Assembly (NCBI RefSeq): GCF_025244725.1
Contig: NZ_CP104203.1
Span: forward strand, 2,542,001-2,606,000
Length of the DNA stretch: 64,000 nucleotides
Direction: 5' to 3'
Source: Chryseobacterium oranimense
Lineage (GTDB): Bacteria; Bacteroidota; Bacteroidia; Flavobacteriales; Weeksellaceae
The position numbers and the translations under genes are program-made. Every line of letters begins with the position of its first letter. Position 1 is the first letter of the stretch. The notes under the pieces were generated by a model. That model was not told where the DNA came from. It saw only the letters and a program-made list of their open reading frames with translations, and made no database searches. Positions 31,012 through 39,918 of this stretch are shown in pieces.

Positions 31012-32589
31012 ATGTTAGAAAATTTCGAATTCTATCTTTTTTTAGTTCTGCTCATTACCATGCTTATTATGCTGGCTAAAAAAATTCAGGTGGCCTATCC
31101 TGTTCTGCTCGTGTTGGCAGGTCTTTTAATAAGTTTTATACCTGGAGTACCACCTATAAAAATAGAACCTGAATTAATATTTATCATTTTTTTACCGCCC
31201 CTGTTGTATGAAGCAGCCTGGTCAACTTCATGGAAAGAACTTTGGAGGTGGCGCAGGATTATTTTCAGTTTTGCATTTGTCGTTGTGTTTTTCACCGCAT
31301 TATCGGTTGCCGTTTTCGCTAATTATTTTATTCCGGGATTTTCTTTAGCCTTAGGTTTTTTATTGGGTGGAATTGTTTCTCCACCTGATGCAGTAAGTGC
31401 CGGAGCGATTTTAAAATTTGTAAAAGTTCCCAAAAGACTGGCTTCCATTCTCGAAGGCGAAAGTTTACTGAATGATGCTTCTTCTTTAATTATTTTCCGC
31501 TTTGCGATGATTGCTGCAGCAACCGGACAGTTTGTATGGCATGAAGCTGCCGGAAGTTTTGCATGGATGTGTATTGGCGGCGTAGGAATCGGACTTCTAA
31601 TCGCATATGTTTTCCTGAAAATGCACAAAATATTACCCACCGATCCAAACACTGACATTTTACTAACTTTCATTGCACCCTTTTCAATGTATCTGGCTGC
31701 GGAACAGCTTCATGCTTCCGGAGTTTTGGCAGTGGTAAGCGGCGGTTTATTTCTCTCTTATCGCAGTCACGATTTTTTGAGCAGCGCCTCCAGAATACGT
31801 ACTGTAACAGTCTGGGAGAGTTTTTGCTTTTTACTCAATGGAATTGTGTTCATGCTCATCGGCCTGGATCTGCCCGAGATTGTTTCCGGTTTAGGGGACA
31901 CTGATATTTATACAGCAATAGGTTATGGAGTTGCAGTTACCGCAGTTTTAGTTATTGTGAGAATTTTCGCAGGCTATGCAGCTGTGGTTACAACCTTAAT
32001 TATGAGAAATTTCATCACCGTTGCAGATGCACAATCTCCCGGCTGGAAAACACCGATGATCATTGGCTGGACGGGAATGAGAGGTGTGGTCTCTTTGGCC
32101 GCGGCACTTTCAATTCCCTTAACTTTAGATGACGGAACTCCTTTCCCACAAAGAAATCTGATTCTTTTCATCACATTTCTCGTCATTCTTTTAACATTAC
32201 TTGTTCAGGGACTTACTCTTCCCTTTTTATTGAAAAAATTCCCGCCCATAGACCGGGATTTTGTGAGAAGTGAAAAGGAAATCGATTATGAAATTCAAAA
32301 CAGCCTTGCTCAAGTGGCAGTGGATAAAATCCGTAAAGATTATGCTCACAAAATAGAAAGCTTCCCTGCATTGAAAGATCAATTAGAGAAATACGAAAAA
32401 CAGCTGAGCAGTTCTGAAATCATTATCAATTACACAGAATACCGAAATATTTATATTGATATTCTCGAAACCCAAAGAATCTGGCTTATCAATAAAAACC
32501 GCGAAGAACTTTTATTAGACGAAGAAATCATCAGAAAACATCTTCGCTTGCTTGATCTTCAGGAAGAAAGATTGAATATGAAAAGTTAG
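31012..32589 (+). CDS. CPA1-family Na+/H+ antiporter
   Basis: A 525-residue protein with about 12 hydrophobic segments in its first 400 residues and a cytoplasmic helical tail of about 110 residues. Marks of the cation:proton antiporter 1 family: FIIFLPPLLYEAAW, SPPDAVSAGAILKFVKVPKR (ion-binding Asp in PPDAV), LEGESLLNDASSLIIFRFA, and GWTGMRGVVSLAAALSIPL. It exchanges Na+ (or K+) for H+ at the inner membrane. Monocistronic. The terminator directly after it abuts the left end of the integrated element. Confidence 0.92.
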   Translation: MLENFEFYLFLVLLITMLIMLAKKIQVAYPVLLVLAGLLISFIPGVPPIKIEPELIFIIFLPPLLYEAAWSTSWKELWRWRRIIFSFAFVVVFFTALSVAVFANYFIPGFSLALGFLLGGIVSPPDAVSAGAILKFVKVPKRLASILEGESLLNDASSLIIFRFAMIAAATGQFVWHEAAGSFAWMCIGGVGIGLLIAYVFLKMHKILPTDPNTDILLTFIAPFSMYLAAEQLHASGVLAVVSGGLFLSYRSHDFLSSASRIRTVTVWESFCFLLNGIVFMLIGLDLPEIVSGLGDTDIYTAIGYGVAVTAVLVIVRIFAGYAAVVTTLIMRNFITVADAQSPGWKTPMIIGWTGMRGVVSLAAALSIPLTLDDGTPFPQRNLILFITFLVILLTLLVQGLTLPFLLKKFPPIDRDFVRSEKEIDYEIQNSLAQVAVDKIRKDYAHKIESFPALKDQLEKYEKQLSSSEIIINYTEYRNIYIDILETQRIWLINKNREELLLDEEIIRKHLRLLDLQEERLNMKS

Positions 32590-32598
32590 AATATAAAT

Positions 32599-32635
32599 AA
32601 AACCCGCAATACTTTTATTAGTATTGCGGGTTTTT
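32599..32635 (+). terminator. Antiporter terminator abutting attL
   Basis: AACCCGCAATAC / GTATTGCGGGTT plus TTTTT. The attL core begins at the next base. Before integration it probably also served the minus-strand tRNA gene. Confidence 0.85.
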
Positions 32636-32651
32636 GTTGTGGTCCCACCTG
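32636..32651. other. attL core (tRNA 3'-end duplicate)
   Basis: 16-bp sequence GTTGTGGTCCCACCTG, identical to the tRNA 3' end at 56608-56623; sequence beyond it diverges. Confidence 0.8.
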
Positions 32652-32791
32652 AACCAAAACAATACAATATACAATAATTGACATTCACAGCAAACATCAT
32701 AAAACACACCTTAAATACTATAAATAAACATTTTAAAAGGCTTTACAAATATTGTATACAATTTTAATAAATTGAATCGAATTTCAAAACG

Positions 32792-32821
32792 GTTGGGAAA
32801 TGGTTGGGAATTTTTCCCAAC
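32792..32821. promoter_or_regulatory. Putative integrase arm-type sites, left end
   Basis: Two direct GTTGGGAA copies (32792-32799, 32803-32810; 11-bp period) and one inverted TTCCCAAC (32814-32821). The same pair at the same spacing is found inside the right end, suggesting recombinase or excisionase arm binding. They also overlap the integrase promoter zone, so autoregulation is possible. Confidence 0.5.
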
Positions 32822-32836
32822 CACTTATTTTTTTAT

Positions 32837-32844
32837 TTATCTTT
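32837..32844 (+). promoter_or_regulatory. -7 promoter box (TATCTTTG) of integrase
   Basis: Exact TAnnTTTG 23 nt upstream of ATG 32867. It excludes the longer frame start at 32804. Confidence 0.5.
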
Positions 32845-32866
32845 GTTTGATTCAAAATGCAAAATT

Positions 32867-34156
32867 ATGGCAACCATAAAATTCAGGCTGAAGGCTAAAA
32901 CTGATAATTCTCAAATTTTTTTGCGCTTCAGTATCTCCCGGAATCAGGTTTTTGAAACCAGAACAGGCCTAACTGCTAACTTCAAAGATTGGAGTGTTGA
33001 AAAATCCCAGGTCAAACAAACAAAAGCTGAAAACAAAATTATCGCTATCCAATTAAATGATCTTTCAAACTTTATTCAGAAAGAACATAATTCTGATTTT
33101 AGCAAAGGGGTGATTTTCTCTACAAACTGGCTTAAAAAGAAAATTGACTTATTCTTTGGACGAAATTCCAATCCTGAAAACGACGATTTGTTTTTAGTTT
33201 ACCTTACTAACTATATTGAACTTCGGAAGATGGATAGTAATATTAAAAATGCAACTATCCAAAAATTTAATCAGCTGCAAACAAAAATAAAAGCATTTGA
33301 AAAAAAGAGAAAGAGCGAATTTTTAATTACTGAATTTGATAAAAAATTAATGCTTGAATTCAGAGTTTTCATGCTTAACGACTGTAAGGTGATGGAATCT
33401 ACTGCAAACAGAACTTTAAGGTGTTTAAAAACGGTTCTTTTGGATGCACAGAACAATGGAAAGAGTATTAACCGACTTATCAACAATTTTACTATTGAGA
33501 ATGTTCCGTCGATAAAGGTTTTTCTGAATTTTGATGAAATAGAAAAAATTAAAAACGCTAAAGTTATAGGTAATGATCTGATTACGGCCAAACACTGGCT
33601 TATTATTGGTTGTTACACTGGGCAAAGGGTATCAGACCTTTTAAGAATGAATTCTGGTATGGTTTTTACCAAAATAGATAATGAAGGCAATAAATTCCCC
33701 ATTCTGGAGCTTACACAGATAAAAACAGGCAATGATGTTTCAATTCCCTTACATGATGAGGTTTTAAAAATTTTAGAAATTTATAATGGAAACTTCCCTC
33801 CTACTTTTGGAAAAGCTAAAGACAGTAATTTTGTATTGTTTAACAGATATATTAAAAAAGTTTGCGAGGTTGCCGGAATAAGTAACATTGTTAAAGGAAA
33901 GGTTTTCAATGAAGATTTAAAACGAAATGAAATTGTAGAAACGGAGAAATATAAATTAGTTTCCTCTCACATATGCAGACGTAGTTTTGCCACTAATTTT
34001 TATGGAGACAAAAGATTTACAACCCCTCAAATTATGTCCATAACAGGACATAAAACGGAAAGAATGTTTTTATCTTATATTGGAAAAACCTCATCAGATC
34101 ATGCTTTGCAAACGGCAAAAACATTTAGAGAAATCGCACAACAAAAAATATCTTAA
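32867..34156 (+). CDS. Tyrosine recombinase (site-specific integrase)
   Basis: A 429-residue integrase from ATG 32867 (MATIKFRLKAKTDNSQIFLR). An N-terminal arm-binding domain with the Bacteroidota-type start is followed by a SAM-like core-binding domain (about residues 110-200) and the catalytic domain. Catalytic residues visible: Arg in CYTGQRVSDLLR, the HxxR box in SSHICRRSFATNFY, and His and Tyr in ITGHKTERMFLSYIG. It integrates and excises the island at the tRNA 3' end and lies 215 bp from attL, the usual position. Confidence 0.92.
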   Translation: MATIKFRLKAKTDNSQIFLRFSISRNQVFETRTGLTANFKDWSVEKSQVKQTKAENKIIAIQLNDLSNFIQKEHNSDFSKGVIFSTNWLKKKIDLFFGRNSNPENDDLFLVYLTNYIELRKMDSNIKNATIQKFNQLQTKIKAFEKKRKSEFLITEFDKKLMLEFRVFMLNDCKVMESTANRTLRCLKTVLLDAQNNGKSINRLINNFTIENVPSIKVFLNFDEIEKIKNAKVIGNDLITAKHWLIIGCYTGQRVSDLLRMNSGMVFTKIDNEGNKFPILELTQIKTGNDVSIPLHDEVLKILEIYNGNFPPTFGKAKDSNFVLFNRYIKKVCEVAGISNIVKGKVFNEDLKRNEIVETEKYKLVSSHICRRSFATNFYGDKRFTTPQIMSITGHKTERMFLSYIGKTSSDHALQTAKTFREIAQQKIS

Positions 34157-34188
34157 TTCAAAAACCAGTAGAATTAATTATCTGACAA

Positions 34189-34224
34189 TAAAAAGAGAGT
34201 AACAATAGATTATTCTCTTTTTTT
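34189..34224 (+). terminator. Terminator after integrase
   Basis: AAAAAGAGAGTAA...TTATTCTCTTTTTTT hairpin 33 nt downstream of the integrase stop. Confidence 0.7.
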
Positions 34225-34308
34225 GTTCAAATATTTTTAACAGAGGCGACCATTAACTCTAATTTTATTTTTCCGGGTTCCGAAAACTGATCTACAAATA
34301 ATATTATC

Positions 34309-34329
34309 ATGCGACAAGCTTTGTCGCAT
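34309..34329. promoter_or_regulatory. Inverted repeat ATGCGACAA-gct-TTGTCGCAT
   Basis: A perfect 9-bp inverted repeat with 3-nt centre, 36 bp before the next start codon. A related GCGACA..TGTCGC hairpin recurs at 45761-45777 upstream of the toxin locus, so it may be an operator of one island regulator. Confidence 0.5.
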
Positions 34330-34364
34330 TTACCTTTTAATTTAGCTTTCCCAAATCACAGGTC

Positions 34365-35663
34365 ATGGAAACGATAATTTATGAAAGTATAAGAGATTTC
34401 AAAGAAAACTATTTTATAGACTTTTCAATTCAGAGCGAATATAATATGCTCCAGTATCTTTCTATGCTTAAAAGAAAGTATAACAGTCATATTGATAATT
34501 GCAGGGCTGAATATGATAAAAATGATACAACAACATTTAAAATAATTGATACCCTTGATGATCTTGAAGGCTATATGCCCTACTACAGCCATTATATCTT
34601 AAAGAATAACCTGCTGGTGGATTTCAATCCTTCAGGATATGAAGAAGAGGATTTCATACAATCTCCTGAACTTTTGGGAAACTGCATTGAGTTAAACAAC
34701 TGCACTAAACAACAAAAACAAATATTACACGAAAAAATAAGTCTTTTCTTCTCATTAAAAAGAGACGAAAATATAAGGGATACTGAGTTTTACGAAAAAA
34801 CAGTTGGGTTTTATGATATTGCCACCTTTATTACCGAGCAGATCGAGATTGAAAAAAATATCTTGCTAAGGTTCCGGGATATGCCTAAAACAGACACCAA
34901 CAAAAGTAATATCAATGTAGATGTTTGGGATTTCTTTCATCACATCAGGTATAATGATGTCGGGTATTTTGAAAGAAGCAAAGCATTAAAAGATATTACA
35001 GAAAACTACCACCTTGATTTATTAAAATCATTATTGAAAGACCTGGAATTCTATCTCTTTATTGAAACGGATGAAAAGCAGGCCGAATTTACACGCGAGG
35101 ATATAGAACAGGCCATAAAAGAGCGTGAAGCTAAAAACCTTACTATACCATACATAAAAAAGATACCTCAGCACCTTTTAACAGAGAGGCAAAAAGAAGT
35201 ACATAAAGCTCATGAGAAAGTTTATGGAGACAAAGAATACTTACAGGTAGATATTGAAAGCTTACTGTTTCCTTATGAATTCTTTTCACTGTATGAGTTC
35301 CAACGAATGATTATAAGAAAGATTAAAGAAATTTCCCCAGCTGAAAATATGGAAGTTTTAGAAAACGATATTGATATTTCAGGAATTAAAACAAGCAAAA
35401 CAAAAAATATAGCTTTGCTGCACCATACCGGGATACTAGATTTCCTGCGATCTCAATATCCTAAGATTACAGATAACCAGCTGGCAAAATTCTTTGAACT
35501 CTTAACCAAAGAACCTATTACAGCACGGAATCAAAGCAGCCAGTTTACAAAAGATAAAAACTCACTAAAATACCCTATCAAAAATATCCAGGATAAAGAA
35601 GAACTGGACCTCATCCTCACCCGTTTCGGAATGAAAGCCGTTATCTTACAAAGTTCGTTTTAG
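34365..35663 (+). CDS. Unknown island protein, possibly RteC-like
   Basis: A 432-residue, helical, charged cytoplasmic protein (start METIIYESIRDFKENYFIDF). The C-terminal part, IALLHHTGILDFLRSQYPKI ... QLAKFFELLTKEPITARNQS, resembles the C-terminal part of RteC-type regulators of Bacteroides conjugative transposons in general layout, but I cannot confirm the family. It lies next to the integrase behind a palindromic operator-like site, which fits a regulator of excision or transfer. Function is inference. Confidence 0.5.
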   Translation: METIIYESIRDFKENYFIDFSIQSEYNMLQYLSMLKRKYNSHIDNCRAEYDKNDTTTFKIIDTLDDLEGYMPYYSHYILKNNLLVDFNPSGYEEEDFIQSPELLGNCIELNNCTKQQKQILHEKISLFFSLKRDENIRDTEFYEKTVGFYDIATFITEQIEIEKNILLRFRDMPKTDTNKSNINVDVWDFFHHIRYNDVGYFERSKALKDITENYHLDLLKSLLKDLEFYLFIETDEKQAEFTREDIEQAIKEREAKNLTIPYIKKIPQHLLTERQKEVHKAHEKVYGDKEYLQVDIESLLFPYEFFSLYEFQRMIIRKIKEISPAENMEVLENDIDISGIKTSKTKNIALLHHTGILDFLRSQYPKITDNQLAKFFELLTKEPITARNQSSQFTKDKNSLKYPIKNIQDKEELDLILTRFGMKAVILQSSF

Positions 35664-35687
35664 TTCATACTTCTGAGCTAACCGTTT

Positions 35688-36179
35688 TTACTGTTTAGAT
35701 AACTTCGTTTTACTATTCAATAAGTTATAAATCTTTTTTGTATTTTCTGATACTTTGTCCCATTCTCCAACAGAATAATATTTACAACTCAATGTGGTGT
35801 TTCTGTCAATGTAATTTAGCTCTACATTTCCTACATAATCAGAAGCATTTAAAGCAGTAAATTTGGGTTTAAGAATAGAAGATTTAATCCAATTTTTTAA
35901 GCTGTCTTTTTCATCTTTGCCAAGATAAATTTTGGTTTTTATAGTGTCTTCAATAATATATTTTGGGGGAATATCATAAATCTGTTTATTCCAGATAATA
36001 TTTTCAACTTCTGAACTGTCAGAATTTTTTTCAATTGTAATTTTCTGAAAAACTGTGATAACCTGCAATTTTTCCCAAGTGTCATTCTCTAATTTTTTTT
36101 CAGGTTGCTTTGCGCATGAAAGCAAACAACTTAGAATAAATATTGATTGTATTCGCATCGTTTTTTGAGATTTTTTCAT
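35688..36179 (-). CDS. Small putative lipoprotein
   Basis: A 163-residue protein with an N-terminal hydrophobic stretch ending in a lipobox-like LLSC (IQSIFILSCLLSCAKQPEKK), so it is likely a lipoprotein. The mature part has beta-rich segments (WEKLQVITVFQKITIEKNS, KIYLGKDEKDSLKNWIKSSI). I recognise no family. It follows hsdS by 61 nt on the same strand but shows no functional link to restriction. The start may be Met 8 (MRIQS). Confidence 0.6.
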   Translation of the reverse strand: MKKSQKTMRIQSIFILSCLLSCAKQPEKKLENDTWEKLQVITVFQKITIEKNSDSSEVENIIWNKQIYDIPPKYIIEDTIKTKIYLGKDEKDSLKNWIKSSILKPKFTALNASDYVGNVELNYIDRNTTLSCKYYSVGEWDKVSENTKKIYNLLNSKTKLSKQ

Positions 36180-36240
36180 ATTTAAAATTCACAAAACACT
36201 AATCTAATTGTTGCCATGATTAGTTTTATTTTGCTATTAG

Positions 36241-38406
36241 TTATTTCTTATCAATATAATCCCCAAATCCCACAGGTTCAATTTTCTCTTTTCTGATCCA
36301 ATCAAGAGCATAATCCAACTGATCTATAAACCTTTTCTTTTTATCATCCCAGGCAAGAAAATCTTGTTTTAAAATTTCATCGGTAAAAAGTTCTTTATTA
36401 ATCAATCTATTATTCCAGACAGCATACATTGTGGAAATCATTTCACAAAATTCCCAATTCTTATCTTGGAATTTATCTAAAAGGTTGTTGATGCTTTCAG
36501 CCTGATTTTTAAACTCCCGGTTAAATAAAGATGGTAATTCATTTGATGCTGATAAAGGAGTGTAAGTTACTTTTGATGTTGCACCAAACTTATCTTTCTT
36601 TATTTCGAAAAATCTTAGAGACTTTAATTTTGGTTCAATGACATGTTCCAATTCCCAAGCATACGGTCCGGCTACATTCTTTTGGTATTTTAATTCTGAC
36701 GACAACTGACAATGATACTCTAACAGATGAAGCATCTTTTGTAATTTCACCCGACCAAAATCCTTAATATTTTGTGTACTTAACTTTTTAATTATATAGC
36801 CTGCAAGAATTGCCATATCTCCGGTATCACAATTTTTGTTAATCGTATTTTGAATAGAATATATCGGAGATTCTTCTGCAACTAATTGTAGATTTTCATT
36901 TTCTACTTCATCCTTTCCTTCAAGTGCCTCTCTCAAAACCTGTTGAAGAAGTTGTTCATTATAGTTTTGACTTTCCCTTATTGATTTTTCCAATTCATTA
37001 CAGTATTTCATTAAACTGTCTAATTTGGAGTTGAGACGGTTAATTACTTCCATCGGCGGAAGTGGAATTAGAATATTTGCAAGTTTAGTTCCATTGAAAT
37101 TCGCCTGACCATTCTGTTGAATAATGTTGGGTTCTAATTGAGTAATTCTACATACTTTACTGTTGATGTACTTACAAATAAAATTTGGGAAGTGATTCTT
37201 CTTACTAAATCGAACAATTATTAAGTATGATGCACAAGTAAATTTTCCAACCTCATTAAACACAGCTGATTTACCTACTAATTCAAAACTATTTGTTCTA
37301 TTGAAAAGTAAATCATATTCTTGTAGATAGAGAGATGGTAAATCAGCAATATCAGAATCTGTATATTTTAAGTTTGATAACAATAATTTTCCATCAGTTG
37401 TTATATTTCCCATTCTAAATACTGGTACTTCTCCATCATCTTTAGTTTTAGTAGAGGTACCATAAACGATGTTCTGAGATAATTCACCCAATCTACACCA
37501 AGCCCAGTTTTGAGGAATTTCAAATGGAATTTCATCTTCAGAAATTGTAGGTAAAGGTTTAGATTTTTTAATCTTTTTTTCTTTTATTAATTTCTCTTTC
37601 TCAGCTTGAATTTCCTGTAAAAGATTAGCCCCGGTTTTTCCATCAGAAGTCTCGTTACTAACCAATTCTCCTCGCATTGCTTCTCGGAGGAATGCTTGAC
37701 GTAGTTTAGAAATTATATTGATTTGGTTTTTCAATTCTGTGGAAATTATTTCTACATTATTTTTACTGTAAAATAATGAATTAACCTTGTCTCGAAATTG
37801 AGTCGGAATTAAATCTATATCAAGCTTATTATTTTTTTCAATATCATTAAACAATATTACGAGTTCACGTTGTAAAGTGATACTTGGCACTGGAATTAAA
37901 GTATCATTAATAACCTTTTGGCTAATATTTGGTTGTGCTCCACCTTTACTGATTTCTATAAATCTATAACGATGTTGTCGTAAAAACCAGTAGAGAAATT
38001 CTTTATCTAATTTATTTTCATCTGGAAATATTGCACATACTGCTTGATTAGTTGACGCTTCAAAATCTAAAATACCAACTCTCCCTGCCGTTGCACCATA
38101 CATTGCTAATAAAATTGAACCTTTAGCATGCAATTTTGCGGAAGAATTTTTCAAACCAAATTCAGTAATGAACTCATTACAAGTTGTGATTAGTCCGTCA
38201 TTTAATTCACCGGATTTTAGCCAAGGAATATCTCCATTATAAAATTCTAGTTTTGACCTTAATGGAGTTCCTCCACTTGATGTTTTACATAATTTTGAAA
38301 TTTTATATAACGCACAACTGGAAGAAAGATCAGAAAAAATTGATTCTGCCACTAAAGTACTAACAGGTAATTTTTTTAAATATTCTGAATATTCAATTTT
38401 TGCCAT
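36241..38406 (-). CDS. hsdS: Type I restriction specificity subunit HsdS with C-terminal Panacea/SocA-like domain
   Basis: A 721-residue protein, far above the usual 400-450 for HsdS. Two target-recognition domains are visible: ALYKISKLCKTSSGGTPLRS (residues ~30-200) and FEIPQNWAWCRLGELSQNIV (residues ~290-480), with helical spacers including the conserved-looking KLRQAFLREAMRGELV. From residue ~545 an extra domain reads AILAGYIIKKLSTQNIKDFG then RVKLQKMLHLLEYHCQL and VAGPYAWELE, like DUF4065/Panacea (SocA-like) antitoxin domains (R-K-L-Q-K-L...GP). The stop of hsdM overlaps its start by 1 nt. Confidence 0.82.
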   Translation of the reverse strand: MAKIEYSEYLKKLPVSTLVAESIFSDLSSSCALYKISKLCKTSSGGTPLRSKLEFYNGDIPWLKSGELNDGLITTCNEFITEFGLKNSSAKLHAKGSILLAMYGATAGRVGILDFEASTNQAVCAIFPDENKLDKEFLYWFLRQHRYRFIEISKGGAQPNISQKVINDTLIPVPSITLQRELVILFNDIEKNNKLDIDLIPTQFRDKVNSLFYSKNNVEIISTELKNQINIISKLRQAFLREAMRGELVSNETSDGKTGANLLQEIQAEKEKLIKEKKIKKSKPLPTISEDEIPFEIPQNWAWCRLGELSQNIVYGTSTKTKDDGEVPVFRMGNITTDGKLLLSNLKYTDSDIADLPSLYLQEYDLLFNRTNSFELVGKSAVFNEVGKFTCASYLIIVRFSKKNHFPNFICKYINSKVCRITQLEPNIIQQNGQANFNGTKLANILIPLPPMEVINRLNSKLDSLMKYCNELEKSIRESQNYNEQLLQQVLREALEGKDEVENENLQLVAEESPIYSIQNTINKNCDTGDMAILAGYIIKKLSTQNIKDFGRVKLQKMLHLLEYHCQLSSELKYQKNVAGPYAWELEHVIEPKLKSLRFFEIKKDKFGATSKVTYTPLSASNELPSLFNREFKNQAESINNLLDKFQDKNWEFCEMISTMYAVWNNRLINKELFTDEILKQDFLAWDDKKKRFIDQLDYALDWIRKEKIEPVGFGDYIDKK

Positions 38407-39851
38407 TATCTAATCGCTTCTTTTAGTGTAGATAACAATTGATTACTTTTAGCCAATGAATCAAATAATTTTTCCATCAATTCTCCAGAAGAAAACTCTT
38501 CTACCTCTTCTATTTTATGTGGATTTTTAATATCAAGATCAAAATTACGATCCTTTAAAGTGTCAATTGACACTTTCCAACATACTTCCGATTCTTTACG
38601 ATCATTCCACCATTCTTTTATCGGATCAAACTCAGATTCTTTAATGGTTTTTGTTTTGCTATAAGACTTTTGTCCTTCCGGTAATCGGTGTTCATAATAC
38701 CAAACTTCTTTTGTTGCAAAACTTGACGTATCGTTATTATGATGAACTTTATCAAAAAATAACAAATTGGTTGCAACTGTTGCGTAAGGTTGAAACACAG
38801 AATTTGGTAAACGTATAATTGTATGTAATCGACAATCTTTTAAAAGTTTTTCTCTCACTCTTTGTTTAACGCCATCCCCTGTTAAAGATCCGTCGGGCAA
38901 AACAATTCCCGCACGTCCACCTACTTTTAATAAGTGAACCATTAAAATAAGAAACAGATCCGCAGATTCTTTGGTACGGTAGTTTTGAGGGAAATTATTC
39001 TCATTATTATTCGCTACAATTCCCCCAAACGGAGGATTTGCTTCGATAACATCCACACGATCCTTTTCACGATATTCTGACAAAGGTTTATCTAACGAAT
39101 CACGGTAGGTAATATTAGGAATTTCTACATCGTGTAAAATTAAATTGGTAGTTGCAAGTAAATACGGTAATGGTTTATATTCCCACCCAATAATATTATC
39201 CTGTAAGGACTTCAAATCATCCAAAGAAGAAACTTTTTTGGAGATATTTTCGATAACCGCAGTTAAATATCCACCCGTTCCACATGCCGGATCCAAAACC
39301 TTTTCTCCTAACTTGGGATCAAGAATATGAGTGATAAATTGTGTAATTGCCCTCGGTGTATAAAACTCACCAGATTTTCCGGCAGACTGCAAATCTTTTA
39401 GAAGACCTTCATAAACATCTCCAAAGGCGTGTTTATCTTTTGTATTATTAAAATCAATTTCATTAAGTTTATTTAAAACCTTACGAATATTGATTCCACT
39501 TTTCATGTAGTTGTTGTTACCGTCAAAAACTTCGTGAACGATAACAGCACGTTGATTCCCGGTACTTAAATCTAAATTTCTAAGTGCAGGAAAAAGTTCT
39601 CGGTCAATAAAATAAAGTAATTCATCACCTGTTATTCCTTCGTCATCTGATGCCCAATTTTCCCATCGGTATTTCTCAGGAATTGGAGATATATAATTCT
39701 TATCCATCATTTCCATTTCCTGATCTTTATCACAGAAAACTTTGAAAAACAGCATCCATCCCAATTGTTCTAAACGTTGTGCATCACCGTTTAGCCCGGA
39801 ATCCTGCCACATGATTTTTCTTATACTTTCTATTACGCCTGTAATACTCAT
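38406..39851 (-). CDS. hsdM: Type I restriction-modification DNA methyltransferase HsdM
   Basis: A 481-residue N6-adenine methyltransferase. The N-terminal helical domain (SITGVIESIRKIMWQDSGLN) is followed by the SAM-binding VLDPACGTGGYLTAVIENIS near residue 185 and the catalytic NPPF motif (VIEANPPFGGIVANNNENNF) near residue 270. GEFYTPRAITQFITHILDP is the usual HsdM signature. With HsdS it modifies host DNA and, with HsdR, directs cleavage of foreign DNA. Operon order on the minus strand is hsdR, hsdM, hsdS. Confidence 0.95.
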   Translation of the reverse strand: MSITGVIESIRKIMWQDSGLNGDAQRLEQLGWMLFFKVFCDKDQEMEMMDKNYISPIPEKYRWENWASDDEGITGDELLYFIDRELFPALRNLDLSTGNQRAVIVHEVFDGNNNYMKSGINIRKVLNKLNEIDFNNTKDKHAFGDVYEGLLKDLQSAGKSGEFYTPRAITQFITHILDPKLGEKVLDPACGTGGYLTAVIENISKKVSSLDDLKSLQDNIIGWEYKPLPYLLATTNLILHDVEIPNITYRDSLDKPLSEYREKDRVDVIEANPPFGGIVANNNENNFPQNYRTKESADLFLILMVHLLKVGGRAGIVLPDGSLTGDGVKQRVREKLLKDCRLHTIIRLPNSVFQPYATVATNLLFFDKVHHNNDTSSFATKEVWYYEHRLPEGQKSYSKTKTIKESEFDPIKEWWNDRKESEVCWKVSIDTLKDRNFDLDIKNPHKIEEVEEFSSGELMEKLFDSLAKSNQLLSTLKEAIR

Positions 39852-39918
39852 TAATTATTTTTCTAATTTGCAAAAGTACGTTCCTAAGAAATCTACACCA
39901 AGATTATAGTAACATAAT

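Noticed and set aside
32804..34156. Longer integrase start at 32804
   Set aside because: The extra 21 codons cover the arm-type repeats and promoter box; the family start is at ATG 32867.
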